Part shown: one piece after another, positions 9,630 to 17,778 of the stretch | Layout of the letters: every line of letters begins with the position of its first letter | How positions within the stretch are numbered: position 1 is the first letter of the stretch | Origin: Paenibacillus sp. Root444D2 | GTDB taxonomy: Bacteria; Bacillota; Bacilli; Paenibacillales; NBRC-103111 | Assembly (NCBI RefSeq): GCF_001426375.1 | Contig: NZ_LMEO01000014.1 | Location: 17,104-81,103 of the forward strand | Direction of reading: 5' to 3' | DNA length: 64,000 bases | Position numbers and translations under genes: made by a program | Notes under the pieces: generated by a model | Database searches by the model: none | Told to the model about the DNA's origin: nothing | What the model saw: the letters and a program-made list of their open reading frames with translations, nothing else

Positions 9630-10661
9630 ATGAGTACGAAGACAGAAACATTGAAATCCAGAGATATTAGTGGGTTCGTGACCAAATACGCAATTTACAT
9701 CGTGCTAGTCGTGTTAGTTATCGGTATCGCGATATATGATCCACGCTTTTTATCCGTAAATATCCTTCGTGATATTTTACTGCAGTCATCCACGCGCGTT
9801 ATTATCGCATTGGGTGCGGCATTCATCTTAATCACAGGGGGAACGGACCTTTCGACAGGACGTATCGTCGGTTTGACTGCCGTTATCTCCGCTTCCATGC
9901 TGCAAACGCAGGAGTATGGAAGAAGATTTTTCCCGAATTTGCCGGAGCTGCCATTGATCGTGCCGATCCTTCTTGCGATCGCAGCCGGTCTATTGGTAGG
10001 TCTAATCAATGGGATCATTGTTGCAAGATTCAAGGTTCCACCGTTCATCGCAACTTTGGGTACGATGGTAGCTGTATACGGAGCTAACTCCTTATACTTT
10101 GATATGAAACCGAATCAGTCACAGCCGATTGGCGGATTGAGACCAGATTTCAGTAAGCTGGGGACAGGCGCGATCGGAACCGGTTCGACTTATTCCATTC
10201 CTTACATTGTCATTATTGCCATTGTTGTAGCTATCATCGTTTGGATTGTGTTCAATAAAACGAAGCTGGGGAAATATATGTACGCAATCGGCGGCAACAT
10301 TCACGCAGCGGTTGTTTCAGGTATTAACGTAAACCGTTACCTCATCTACATCTATTCGCTTGCTGGCGCTTTATATGGTCTAGCAGGGGTGCTGGAAGCA
10401 GCAAGAACAGGTGGCGCAACGAATAACTACGGGAATATGTACGAGCTTGATGCGATCGCAGCTTGCGTCGTCGGTGGCGTATCCACTTCCGGTGGTATCG
10501 GGACTGTACCTGGTGTTCTTGCAGGGGTTTTAATTTTCAGTGTTATCAACTATGGTTTGACGTTTATCGGAATTAGTCCTTACTGGCAGTTGATTATTAA
10601 AGGCGTAATTATCGTCGCGGCTGTTGCCTTCGATATGCGTAAATACATGAACTCCAAATAA
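9630..10661 (+). CDS. mglC: Galactose/methyl-galactoside ABC permease MglC
   Basis: 343 residues of strongly hydrophobic sequence with about 8-10 membrane segments. It carries BPD_transp_2 family features (TGGTDLSTGRIVGLT near residue 70, GGNIHAAVVSGINV near 222, and a GGVSTSGGIGTVPGVLAG motif near 280). It forms the membrane channel with MglA and MglB. The ribosome site is GGAGGGGGCC before ATG. It is the last transporter gene and is followed by a hairpin. Confidence 0.94.
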   Translation: MSTKTETLKSRDISGFVTKYAIYIVLVVLVIGIAIYDPRFLSVNILRDILLQSSTRVIIALGAAFILITGGTDLSTGRIVGLTAVISASMLQTQEYGRRFFPNLPELPLIVPILLAIAAGLLVGLINGIIVARFKVPPFIATLGTMVAVYGANSLYFDMKPNQSQPIGGLRPDFSKLGTGAIGTGSTYSIPYIVIIAIVVAIIVWIVFNKTKLGKYMYAIGGNIHAAVVSGINVNRYLIYIYSLAGALYGLAGVLEAARTGGATNNYGNMYELDAIAACVVGGVSTSGGIGTVPGVLAGVLIFSVINYGLTFIGISPYWQLIIKGVIIVAAVAFDMRKYMNSK

Positions 10662-10714
10662 AGACAGTAAACACCAAGACGCTTTATATCATTTGGTTAT
10701 AGGTAATAATGTGA

Positions 10715-10746
10715 AACAGGCTGTCGCGATTTAACGACAGCCTGTT
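10715..10746 (+). terminator. Hairpin downstream of mglC
   Basis: AACAGGCTGTCG and CGACAGCCTGTT form a perfect 12-bp stem with an 8-nt loop. The following bases are only moderately T-rich, so this is either a terminator or a 3' stabiliser. Confidence 0.6.
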
Positions 10747-10791
10747 ATCCTGTATTAAATGAAAGCGATTACTGACGTGGAGGGCATAGTC

Positions 10792-12522
10792 ATGGCAAAT
10801 CATAATTCGGCTAGCTGGAGAAAGCAAATAGTATCAGTTTCCTTGAGAAGCAAAATTGTAGGCACATTTATTATTGTATCTTTACTCGTTGCAGTAACCA
10901 GCGGCATGTCGTATACATACTTAAACAAAGTGGATAGCTCTTATTCCAAGCTCCTAAATGATAATGTCACAATTATTCGAAATGTGTCAGAGATCAAAGA
11001 GAAAACGCAAATACAGAACAGTATGCTGTTCGGATACGTTTTAGACCCTACGAAGGACAAAGAGAAGCTTTTGACAGAAATGAATGGAACCCTTTCTTCG
11101 ATCATTACAAAGATGGGAGAGGTTTCAAAGAACGAGGATGAGCAAAGTGCTATCCAATCTATGGCAGATTCGAACATGACGTTTGCTCGCTTAGTGAAGA
11201 AAGTGGCGGAATACGCCGACAAAGGGAATGTGGCTCTAGCCAAAGCGGAAGCGATGCAGTGGGCTATTCCGACAACGGAAACATTGACGCAGGCTGCCGC
11301 GAAGATTGAAGAACTGGAAAGGAACGTTCAAGAGGAAGCTTCGGTCCGCAATCATGATGTGGTTGTTTCGACCGTTCAAACGTTGATCTGGGTCAGTATA
11401 GCAGCCTTTCTTTTCGCCTTGGCCATCGGCCTCTTGCTGTCTCGCACGATTGTAAATCCCATACGATCTATGGTACAGGCAGCCGAACGAATCGCAGCAT
11501 GCGACTTAACGGTTGGTGACATTAACGTGAAGAATAGGGACGAATTACGACATTTGGCCACCGCTTTTAATCAAATGAAAGCCAATCTGCATAGCTTAAT
11601 TAGTCAGGTAGGTAGCAGCGCCCAGCACGTAGCTGCTGCCTCGGAAGCGCTTAGCAGCAATTCTGAACAAGTTAGCGAATCTTCGGAGCGTATTACATAC
11701 ACAGTTCAAGAGATTTCGATGGGTACGGATGCGCAAGTGCGCAGTGTACACTTGGGAGTCTCCATCATGGAGGAAATGTCAGCAGCCGTTATTCAAATTG
11801 CAAGCGTCACGCAGTCGGCTAACCATCAGTCTTTCCTCGCGCAGCAAGAGGCAGGCGAGGGCAATGCGGCTGTCGAGACAGCGATAACACAGATGAATGC
11901 TATTTATCAGAAGATGATGGAACTTGCAGAATCGGTACAGAGTCTTGGTCAACGGTCTGAACAAATCGTCAATGCGAACGCGATGATTGCAGGTATTGCG
12001 CGGCAGACAAACATGCTTGCGCTCAATGCCTCCATTGAAGCGGCGCGTGCCGGAGCCGCTGGTAAAGGCTTTGCGGTCGTCGCCGACGAGGTCCGCAAGT
12101 TATCTATGCAGACTGGAGCAGCGGCGGAAGAAGTCGCCCATCTTGTTTCCAGTATTCAGGATGAAACAAGAAAGGTTGTCAGTTCCACCGAGGCAGGGAG
12201 CCGAGAGGTGCAGACGGGGCTTGAGGTAGTCGGCGTAGCGCGAGATACCTTCAAACGTATTCGCGATGCGATGGACGAAGTTGCGAAGCAGATCGAGGAA
12301 GTAGCGGGAAGTTCGGGCGCTATATCCGAGAAAACACGTGCAGCCGTGGATGTGATTCGCGCGATCGATGAAGTCGCCGGGCAGACCGCTGCGGGAGCAA
12401 GAAATGTATCTTCCAACATCGAGGGTCAGTACGCCAGCATGGAGGAGATTTTCTCCTCAGCGACAGTGCTGAACAGCATGGCTGCTGATTTGCAGACCTT
12501 AATCGGAAGATTCCGCGTGTGA
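10792..12522 (+). CDS. Methyl-accepting chemotaxis protein
   Basis: 576 residues from ATG 10792, which has a GGAGGG ribosome site. An in-frame ATG at 10759 has none and was not chosen. TM1 is at about 24-45, with a periplasm-facing four-helix-type sensor of about 150 residues, TM2 near 200, HAMP, and a C-terminal signalling domain whose hairpin tip reads [20 protein letters not shown]. The tip has small deviations from the usual QTNLLALNAAIEAARAGE. Its place directly after mglBAC suggests taxis toward a sugar via MglB, as with E. coli Trg. That is inference. Confidence 0.9.
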   Translation: MANHNSASWRKQIVSVSLRSKIVGTFIIVSLLVAVTSGMSYTYLNKVDSSYSKLLNDNVTIIRNVSEIKEKTQIQNSMLFGYVLDPTKDKEKLLTEMNGTLSSIITKMGEVSKNEDEQSAIQSMADSNMTFARLVKKVAEYADKGNVALAKAEAMQWAIPTTETLTQAAAKIEELERNVQEEASVRNHDVVVSTVQTLIWVSIAAFLFALAIGLLLSRTIVNPIRSMVQAAERIAACDLTVGDINVKNRDELRHLATAFNQMKANLHSLISQVGSSAQHVAAASEALSSNSEQVSESSERITYTVQEISMGTDAQVRSVHLGVSIMEEMSAAVIQIASVTQSANHQSFLAQQEAGEGNAAVETAITQMNAIYQKMMELAESVQSLGQRSEQIVNANAMIAGIARQTNMLALNASIEAARAGAAGKGFAVVADEVRKLSMQTGAAAEEVAHLVSSIQDETRKVVSSTEAGSREVQTGLEVVGVARDTFKRIRDAMDEVAKQIEEVAGSSGAISEKTRAAVDVIRAIDEVAGQTAAGARNVSSNIEGQYASMEEIFSSATVLNSMAADLQTLIGRFRV

Positions 12523-12588
12523 GGAGTAAAGTTGACTCCGAATTTCGGAGAATTCCTCGGTTGGGTAGAATGAGCTGGCTAATTTGGC

Positions 12589-12668
12589 TGCTTTTGAGTG
12601 CTGAAGAGTGCTTTTGAGTGCTGAAGAGTGCTTTTGAGTGCTGAAGAGTGCTTTTGAGTGCTGAAGAG
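12589..12668. repeat. 20-bp tandem repeat, four perfect copies
   Basis: The unit TGCTTTTGAGTGCTGAAGAG is repeated four times without change, then trails off into related TGCATGAGATTGC and GCTAAAGAGTGCTTAAGAG sequence. It lies just after the chemoreceptor gene in a 446-bp non-coding stretch. Confidence 0.9.
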
Positions 12669-12707
12669 TGCATGAGATTGCTAAACAGCGGCTAAAGAGT
12701 GCTTAAG

Positions 12708-12895
12708 AGGAACGACAAGACGCTATTTCGGGAAAAATGTGCTGAAAGTCGAATCTAACGGAACGTGACGGCTCTATTTAGGAAAATAGAGCTAATTTGG
12801 ACGCGAAGCAGCGAAATAGCGAATCCTCGTTCCTCTTGGGTCATGAAACGGGCGTTTTTTCGTCAAATAAGGCATCTACGTTCCCTTTGCGGAAC
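12708..12895. repeat. Second cluster of GGAACG...TATTT elements
   Basis: Copies of the same degenerate element as at 1701-1890. GAGGAACGACAAGACGCTAT and GGAACGTGACGGCTCTATTT are direct. GAAATAGCGAATCCTCGTTC and AAATAAGGCATCTACGTTCC are inverted. It fills most of the gap between the chemoreceptor and ridA. Confidence 0.55.
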
Positions 12896-12925
12896 ATGCA
12901 ATCGTAAATAGCTTTAAGCACAAAG

Positions 12926-12954
12926 AAGGACCTGAGGCAGCGCCGCAGGTCCTT
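12926..12954. terminator. Bidirectional terminator between chemoreceptor and ridA
   Basis: AAGGACCTG and CAGGTCCTT form a 9-bp stem around a GC-rich loop. A T-run (TATTTTTA) follows on the plus strand and TTCTTTG follows on the minus strand, where ridA ends 15 bp away. Confidence 0.65.
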
Positions 12955-12968
12955 TATTTTTATGGTGC

Positions 12969-13433
12969 CTAATCTCTCACTTCTACGATAAGTTCAATTT
13001 CCACCGGTGTGTGAAAAGGCAGATCACTCGTGCCAATCGCTGAGCGAGCATGTTTGCCCTTCTCACCGAACACAGCCACTAACAAGTCAGATGCGCCATT
13101 GATCACATAGGGTTGATCGCCAAAGCCTGGAGCGCTGTTGACGAAACCGAGCATTTTTACGATTTTGACAACGCGGTTCAAATCTCCAAGATAGCCCTTC
13201 ATAACAGCTAAGCAATTGATAATGGTTTGGCGCGCTGCCTCTTGTCCTTGCTCGATCGTTACTTCACGGCCAAGTTTGCCTTCGTACATAAGTTCACCGT
13301 TAATACGGCAATCCTGACCGGATAAATAGATGAGATTCCCTGTTTGATTACAAGGAATATACGTGAAACGCGGCTCCGGGGAAGCGGGAAGCGTGATACC
13401 TAGCTCTTGTAGACGTTGTTCAATTTGGGACAT
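12969..13433 (-). CDS. ridA: RidA/YjgF-family enamine/imine deaminase
   Basis: 154 residues from ATG 13433. A TTG five codons upstream overlaps the ribosome site (TTGGAGGTCAACACG) and was rejected. The C-terminal signature RSAIGTSDLPFHTPVEIELI matches the YjgF family, including the Arg that binds the substrate carboxylate. At 154 residues it is longer than the ~125-residue classical RidA and resembles the YjgH/YoaB-like larger subgroup. The family hydrolyses reactive enamines from PLP enzymes. The next minus-strand genes upstream, across about 600 bp of repeats, include a PLP enzyme. Confidence 0.88.
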   Translation of the reverse strand: MSQIEQRLQELGITLPASPEPRFTYIPCNQTGNLIYLSGQDCRINGELMYEGKLGREVTIEQGQEAARQTIINCLAVMKGYLGDLNRVVKIVKMLGFVNSAPGFGDQPYVINGASDLLVAVFGEKGKHARSAIGTSDLPFHTPVEIELIVEVRD

Positions 13434-13584
13434 CGTGTTGACCTCCAAGTTATATGATGATGAAATCGAATCGAGACTGCCGATTCATTCGTTATGCCTC
13501 TTTATTTAGAAACCATGGACGCCAGCTTTCGGTTATAACTCATTCAGCGACTAATACACGAAAATGAGCATCCGTAGTTACCAA

Positions 13585-13769
13585 TGTTGTATTTTCTGCA
13601 ACAATTCCCATTCCCAAAGGCTATTTGGCCTGTTGATGTTGTAGTTTGTGCAACATTTCGAGCCCATTAGTTGCGAAATGACCTGTATAGGGCTCAATTG
13701 TTGTACATAATGCAACATCGAAGGGAAAGAGGCGGGATCTGGGCAGCAATTGTTGCACTTTCTACAACA
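13585..13769. repeat. Array A: four phased 19-bp palindromes
   Basis: Four copies of TGTTGYA-N5-TRCAACA at 13585-13603, 13637-13655, 13699-13717 and 13751-13769. Start-to-start distances are 52, 62 and 52 bp. The 5-bp centres differ in every copy. The central 43-bp spacer has complementary ends (GAGCCC...GGGCTC). A degenerate fifth copy at 13900-13918 (TGTTTTA-TTTTC-TGCACCT) shares flanking bases with the first copy. A matching array is at 24108-24291. Confidence 0.9.
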
Positions 13770-13779
13770 TCATTCAACT

Positions 13780-13866
13780 GAGAATATGCATTCATTCTTC
13801 CATCATTCTTCCATCCATCCATACATACATTCATTCATTCATTCATTCTTCCATCATTCATTCATC
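13780..13866. repeat. CATT/CCAT-rich simple-sequence tract
   Basis: Imperfect runs of CATTC, CATT, CCAT and CATA directly follow array A. Open frames across it encode only His/Ser/Phe-rich low-complexity peptides and are not taken as genes. The remaining sequence to 14030 shows nothing else. Confidence 0.8.
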
Positions 13867-14030
13867 CGGCAACCTCAAGTGAGCATTAATGATTACCGAT
13901 GTTTTATTTTCTGCACCTCAAGTAATCATGTATGACGATGGATTTCGATTAATAGACCTCAATGTAGTATAAGATTAGATGAATGAATCGACGGTCTTTA
14001 AATGGCAGTAATGATGCCAGATTGATAAGC

Positions 14031-15173
14031 TTACTCCAACATACCTCGTGCAAGCACCGGAAGGCGCTCATATGTATCACCGCGCTGCATAATAACCTGA
14101 TTATGCAGGTTGACTGTGCTGCAAATGTGATTAGGGATAATACGCAGCTTGTCGCCTATCTGTATGTTGGCTGCTTGGGCAAGTGGCCCAAGATCAAGCA
14201 TGCCATGCTCTTCAGACAAGCGAACGAGAATGGCATCCTCAAGGTTCATGATGTGGCCGAAGCCCCGCAGCTGAAGCGGGTCTGTGTCCGGCTGCACATC
14301 GGTAGCGAATGTTTTGCTGCCGCCATCGATGATCGCGAGATCCGCCGCCGGGCGGCTAACGACCGTGACCAGCACGCTGCCTGCGCAGTCTTCGATGTCG
14401 CAGAGGCCTAATCGGGCTTGCATCCGATCATAGTACACGTAGGTGCCTGGGCGGACCTCCGTTACGCCTTCTACCGTAGCGGCCGAAGCGGCCGTCGGTG
14501 TGGATCCGACGCTAACGTCCGTGATAGCGATGCCTTGCGCTCTAAGACGCTCGGCCAACTTCACCATTAGTGTGCCTTCTTCTAGACCAGCTGCAGCCAC
14601 GTCGAGGGTAGGCTTCCCTGCTAGCAGGGAGCCGCGAAACGTATAGATGCCGGTCAGCCGCAAATGCGGCATGAGGGCGATCTCCGCGGCGAGCGCGGAG
14701 GCCTGCTCGTAAAGTACGCCGGTTCTGCGAAAGCCGGTATCGATTTCCAACCGGACTTGCAGCGAGTGGCCAAGTCGGCTAGCGCACTGCTCTAATTGCT
14801 GAGCGCCTGCCAAGCTATCGACGCCGAAGATCAGCTCGATTTGCTCGCTCAAGCGAATCGCTCTTTCAATCTTGCTAGGAGTCACAAGCGGGTAAGCGAT
14901 GAAAATATTGGTGACACCACCCGCCGCCATAACCTCTGCTTCGGACACTTTCGCTACCGTGATACCGACAGCGCCAGCCGCAATTTGTTGGAGTGCTACG
15001 GAAGGAAGTTTGTGTGTCTTCGCATGCGGACGCAGCTTCACCTGATGTTGGCTAATAACATCAGCCATTGCTTGAATGTTTCGTTCCATGCGTTCCGTGT
15101 CAATAAGCAGGCAAGGTGTTTCTAATGTTTCCAGTGTTTCCGATGTCTCCAGATTCTCCAACGTTTTCATCAT
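14031..15173 (-). CDS. D-threonine-aldolase-like PLP enzyme (alanine racemase fold)
   Basis: 380 residues. The PLP lysine lies in RPHAKTHK (K52). A C-terminal metal site NHIC (H349, C351) is typical of the D-threonine aldolase/DSD1 family rather than true alanine racemases. The enzyme probably cleaves or dehydrates a D-3-hydroxyamino acid. The N-terminus is an odd repetitive run (LENLETSETLETLETP) from near-repeated codons before the conserved CLLIDTERMERNI. ATG 15173 overlaps the stop of the upstream regulator by 4 bp, so the two are coupled. The middle of the gene (about 14300-14700) is GC-rich. Confidence 0.85.
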   Translation of the reverse strand: MMKTLENLETSETLETLETPCLLIDTERMERNIQAMADVISQHQVKLRPHAKTHKLPSVALQQIAAGAVGITVAKVSEAEVMAAGGVTNIFIAYPLVTPSKIERAIRLSEQIELIFGVDSLAGAQQLEQCASRLGHSLQVRLEIDTGFRRTGVLYEQASALAAEIALMPHLRLTGIYTFRGSLLAGKPTLDVAAAGLEEGTLMVKLAERLRAQGIAITDVSVGSTPTAASAATVEGVTEVRPGTYVYYDRMQARLGLCDIEDCAGSVLVTVVSRPAADLAIIDGGSKTFATDVQPDTDPLQLRGFGHIMNLEDAILVRLSEEHGMLDLGPLAQAANIQIGDKLRIIPNHICSTVNLHNQVIMQRGDTYERLPVLARGMLE

Positions 15174-15838
15174 CCTTCCACACTCTCTTTCACGGCATTT
15201 TTGCCTTCCTCTAAGTGACTATAAAGGGTATACTTTGAAATATTCAAATAAGTGCAAATCTTCTCGCCGCCTTTTTTAATCAGAAAAGCACCTTTGGCAT
15301 CCAGGAGTTGAATCATGCGCATTTTGTCTTCCTTGGTCATAAACGCAACGGGTTTGCCTACTTGCTCTTGTGCTTCTTGAATTAGGGCATCAAGCAGATC
15401 GCTTACACTCGTAACGAATGATTCCTTTACTTCTGCTTGTTCCCCAGGACGTATAAGCGTCTGCAGCGTTTTCTCGGCGATCATCAGCTCTGTGATATCG
15501 TAGTTAATGCACAGCGAGCCAACGATAGTGCCTGCTTTATTTTTCATATACATCGAACTGGAGCGCAGAATGCGTCCATCTTTGGTTTGTGTTAAGTAGT
15601 TAAACTTGTTGCCGTTGACATGATTACCCCGCAGCAGCTCCAAACCGAGATTCGTTCCGGGATCTCCGACTTTACGTCCTGTGATGTGACCATTCGCAAT
15701 CGCGACGATGGAGCTGTCGTAAGGACCTGTCAAGTCATGCAGCACGACTTCGCAGTTGTCACCGAATTGAGCGGCAAGTCCTGTCACAAGATCCGTCAAA
15801 AACCCAAATTCATCTTGAATTGATTCCACGCCTGTCAT
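15170..15838 (-). CDS. DauR/YheO-like PAS-HTH transcriptional regulator
   Basis: 222 residues. An N-terminal YheO-type PAS domain (about 10-120, with CEVVLHDLTGPYDSSIVAI and SLCINYDITEL) and a C-terminal HTH of the DauR type (about 180-215, ICTYLNISKYTLYSHLEEGK). DauR represses D-arginine catabolism in Pseudomonas. Here the regulator overlaps a D-amino-acid-type PLP enzyme, which fits local control of D-hydroxyamino-acid use. The substrate is not shown. It is divergent from the histidine kinase at 15982 with about 140 bp between. Confidence 0.85.
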   Translation of the reverse strand: MTGVESIQDEFGFLTDLVTGLAAQFGDNCEVVLHDLTGPYDSSIVAIANGHITGRKVGDPGTNLGLELLRGNHVNGNKFNYLTQTKDGRILRSSSMYMKNKAGTIVGSLCINYDITELMIAEKTLQTLIRPGEQAEVKESFVTSVSDLLDALIQEAQEQVGKPVAFMTKEDKMRMIQLLDAKGAFLIKKGGEKICTYLNISKYTLYSHLEEGKNAVKESVEG

Positions 15839-15981
15839 CTCCCTTTGTAAGGTTATCTGAGCAAAATGGTAACATAAACCGATTGAATGTCAAACGAAAA
15901 GTTTGTTTAGCTGAAAAAAAGTATGATTTTCTAGCGATGCTCATGTTAATATGTAAAACAAGACCGAAGGAGGGAACACCC

Positions 15982-17778
15982 ATGAGACGCTGGTTTGCCA
16001 AATCCCTGAAACGTAAACTGTCTTTGCTTATTTTGTTCGCGGTTGTATTACCCCTGCTTTCAATGGGGATTGTTTCCTATAGCATCGCAACATCGGTGAC
16101 GGAGGACAAAGCGAAGCAGGCGGGCATGAACACGCTGAAGCAAATGTCGGATAAGCTTGATATTGTTATTCAAGACGTTGAGAATATGTCGGTCTTTCTG
16201 ATCGGGCAAAAGGATATTCAAACGTATCTCAATAACGAAGAAGGGGACGTCAACAGCTATTCTCTTATCGTGGGCACCTTATGGAATCTATCGTATTCCA
16301 AAAAATACATCTCCAACATTACGATTACACCGAAAAACGGCAACCCTGCACTTTCTACAACGACCATAACCAATTCAGGATTATTTCCTCTCTCACAGCA
16401 ATATGAATCCGTTTACAAGCTAGCTTCCAAATGGTGGTCTCCGCTGTATGAAATTCAAACATCGGACGGACCGAAGAAGGTCATTTCACTCATCAGACCC
16501 ATTCGTGATGTCAGTACTTTCAAGACTTTAGGTACGCTTACCGTATCGCTCGATCAGGCAGAAATCGAGCGTTATTTGACAGGTGCAGGATGGGAAAGCA
16601 GCGGGTTCGTTCTTTTGTTAGATCAGTATGATCAGATCATGTCGGGTGGCGATCCGAGTTGGTTAGCACGAACTGTCGGAGAAGTTTTTCCGAAAATGGG
16701 TGAGCTAACTGAGACAAGCGGTGTGCTTAACGTACAAAGAGACGAACAGCCGCACACGGTTCTGTTTAATCCGATTCCTCGGTTAGGATGGAAATTGGTT
16801 GGTTTCATCCCTACACAGATCTATCAAAAGCAAAATGGTTACGTGCTTACAGTGACAGCTGTTACGATTGTAATTGCACTGCTGCTCGCAATGGGAATGG
16901 TGCTCTACTTCTTGCAATGGGTAACGAAGCCTTTGATAAAGCTGACCAAATATCTGAAGGATCTGAATCCAGATGAGACGATTCCTACCTATGAGGTGAA
17001 AAGCGTCGATGAAGTCGGACTGCTTGTCCACAGTTATAATAAGCTGAGTGAACGGATAGGTAGACTGAAGGATCAAGTACAGCTGAACGAGGCGATGAAA
17101 AAGGAAGCGGATATTATGGCTCTGCAGGCGCAGATTAATCCGCACTTTCTGTATAATACACTTTCCTCCATACATTGGATTGCCTTAATGAATAAGGATC
17201 GACAAATTGCTGAAATGGTGGGTGCGCTCAGTGATTTCTTAAGATTTAGTTTGAATAAGGGCGAGGAGTTTTGCGCCGTTCAGCAAGAAATTTCTCATGC
17301 ACAGAATTATGCCTATATACAAGCTATTCGGTTTCCTGGTCAGTTTGAGATTGAATTTTTTATCGATCCCGCGATGGTGCAAACCTCGATGTTGAAGTTG
17401 CTTCTACAGCCGTTGATTGAGAACAGTCTTATTCATGGTATCCAGAAGAAAAAAGCGAAGGGTCACATTTATGTGCACGGAGAACTGAAGGATAGTCAAA
17501 TGAAATTCGTTGTTGAAGATACTGGAATAGGCATGGACGAGATGAAGCAACGCGCGATTCAAGATCAGCTCGCTTTGGCCAATCGACAACTGGGTATGCT
17601 AAGCGAAGTCGCGAAAGAATCGAAGATAGTTGTTACTAGCTACGGACTCATCAATGTTCACCGGAGATTATTACTGCATTATGGAGCGGAGTCTGGGCTT
17701 ATTGTTGAGAGTACGCCTGGCGTTGGGACGAGCATTTCATTTTCAATTCCTCTTTGGATGGGAGAACTGGCGACATGA
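15982..17778 (+). CDS. YesM-like sensor histidine kinase
   Basis: 598 residues from ATG 15982 (GAAGGAGGGAACACCC upstream). An upstream in-frame ATG at 15820 overlaps the divergent regulator and has no ribosome site. TM1 is about 15-37, with an extracellular sensor to about 290, TM2 at about 292-315, HAMP, then QINPHFLYNT with phospho-His about residue 388 and a HATPase domain (ENSLIHG, DTGIGMDE, YGLINVHRR). It overlaps the regulator by 4 bp. The sugar ABC genes follow, so it probably senses their substrate. Confidence 0.92.
   Translation: MRRWFAKSLKRKLSLLILFAVVLPLLSMGIVSYSIATSVTEDKAKQAGMNTLKQMSDKLDIVIQDVENMSVFLIGQKDIQTYLNNEEGDVNSYSLIVGTLWNLSYSKKYISNITITPKNGNPALSTTTITNSGLFPLSQQYESVYKLASKWWSPLYEIQTSDGPKKVISLIRPIRDVSTFKTLGTLTVSLDQAEIERYLTGAGWESSGFVLLLDQYDQIMSGGDPSWLARTVGEVFPKMGELTETSGVLNVQRDEQPHTVLFNPIPRLGWKLVGFIPTQIYQKQNGYVLTVTAVTIVIALLLAMGMVLYFLQWVTKPLIKLTKYLKDLNPDETIPTYEVKSVDEVGLLVHSYNKLSERIGRLKDQVQLNEAMKKEADIMALQAQINPHFLYNTLSSIHWIALMNKDRQIAEMVGALSDFLRFSLNKGEEFCAVQQEISHAQNYAYIQAIRFPGQFEIEFFIDPAMVQTSMLKLLLQPLIENSLIHGIQKKKAKGHIYVHGELKDSQMKFVVEDTGIGMDEMKQRAIQDQLALANRQLGMLSEVAKESKIVVTSYGLINVHRRLLLHYGAESGLIVESTPGVGTSISFSIPLWMGELAT

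Noticed and set aside
12536..12551. Short CTCCGA-ATT-TCGGAG hairpin after the chemoreceptor
   Set aside because: Only six base pairs with no T-run; too weak to call a terminator.
13585..13769. CRISPR-like appearance (19-bp repeats with 33- to 43-bp spacers)
   Set aside because: Repeats are too short, fully palindromic with variable centres, only four per array, spacer lengths alternate in a fixed order, and no cas genes are present.
13750..13935. His/Ser-rich plus-strand open frame
   Set aside because: Translation of the CATT repeat tract; no ribosome site or conserved feature.
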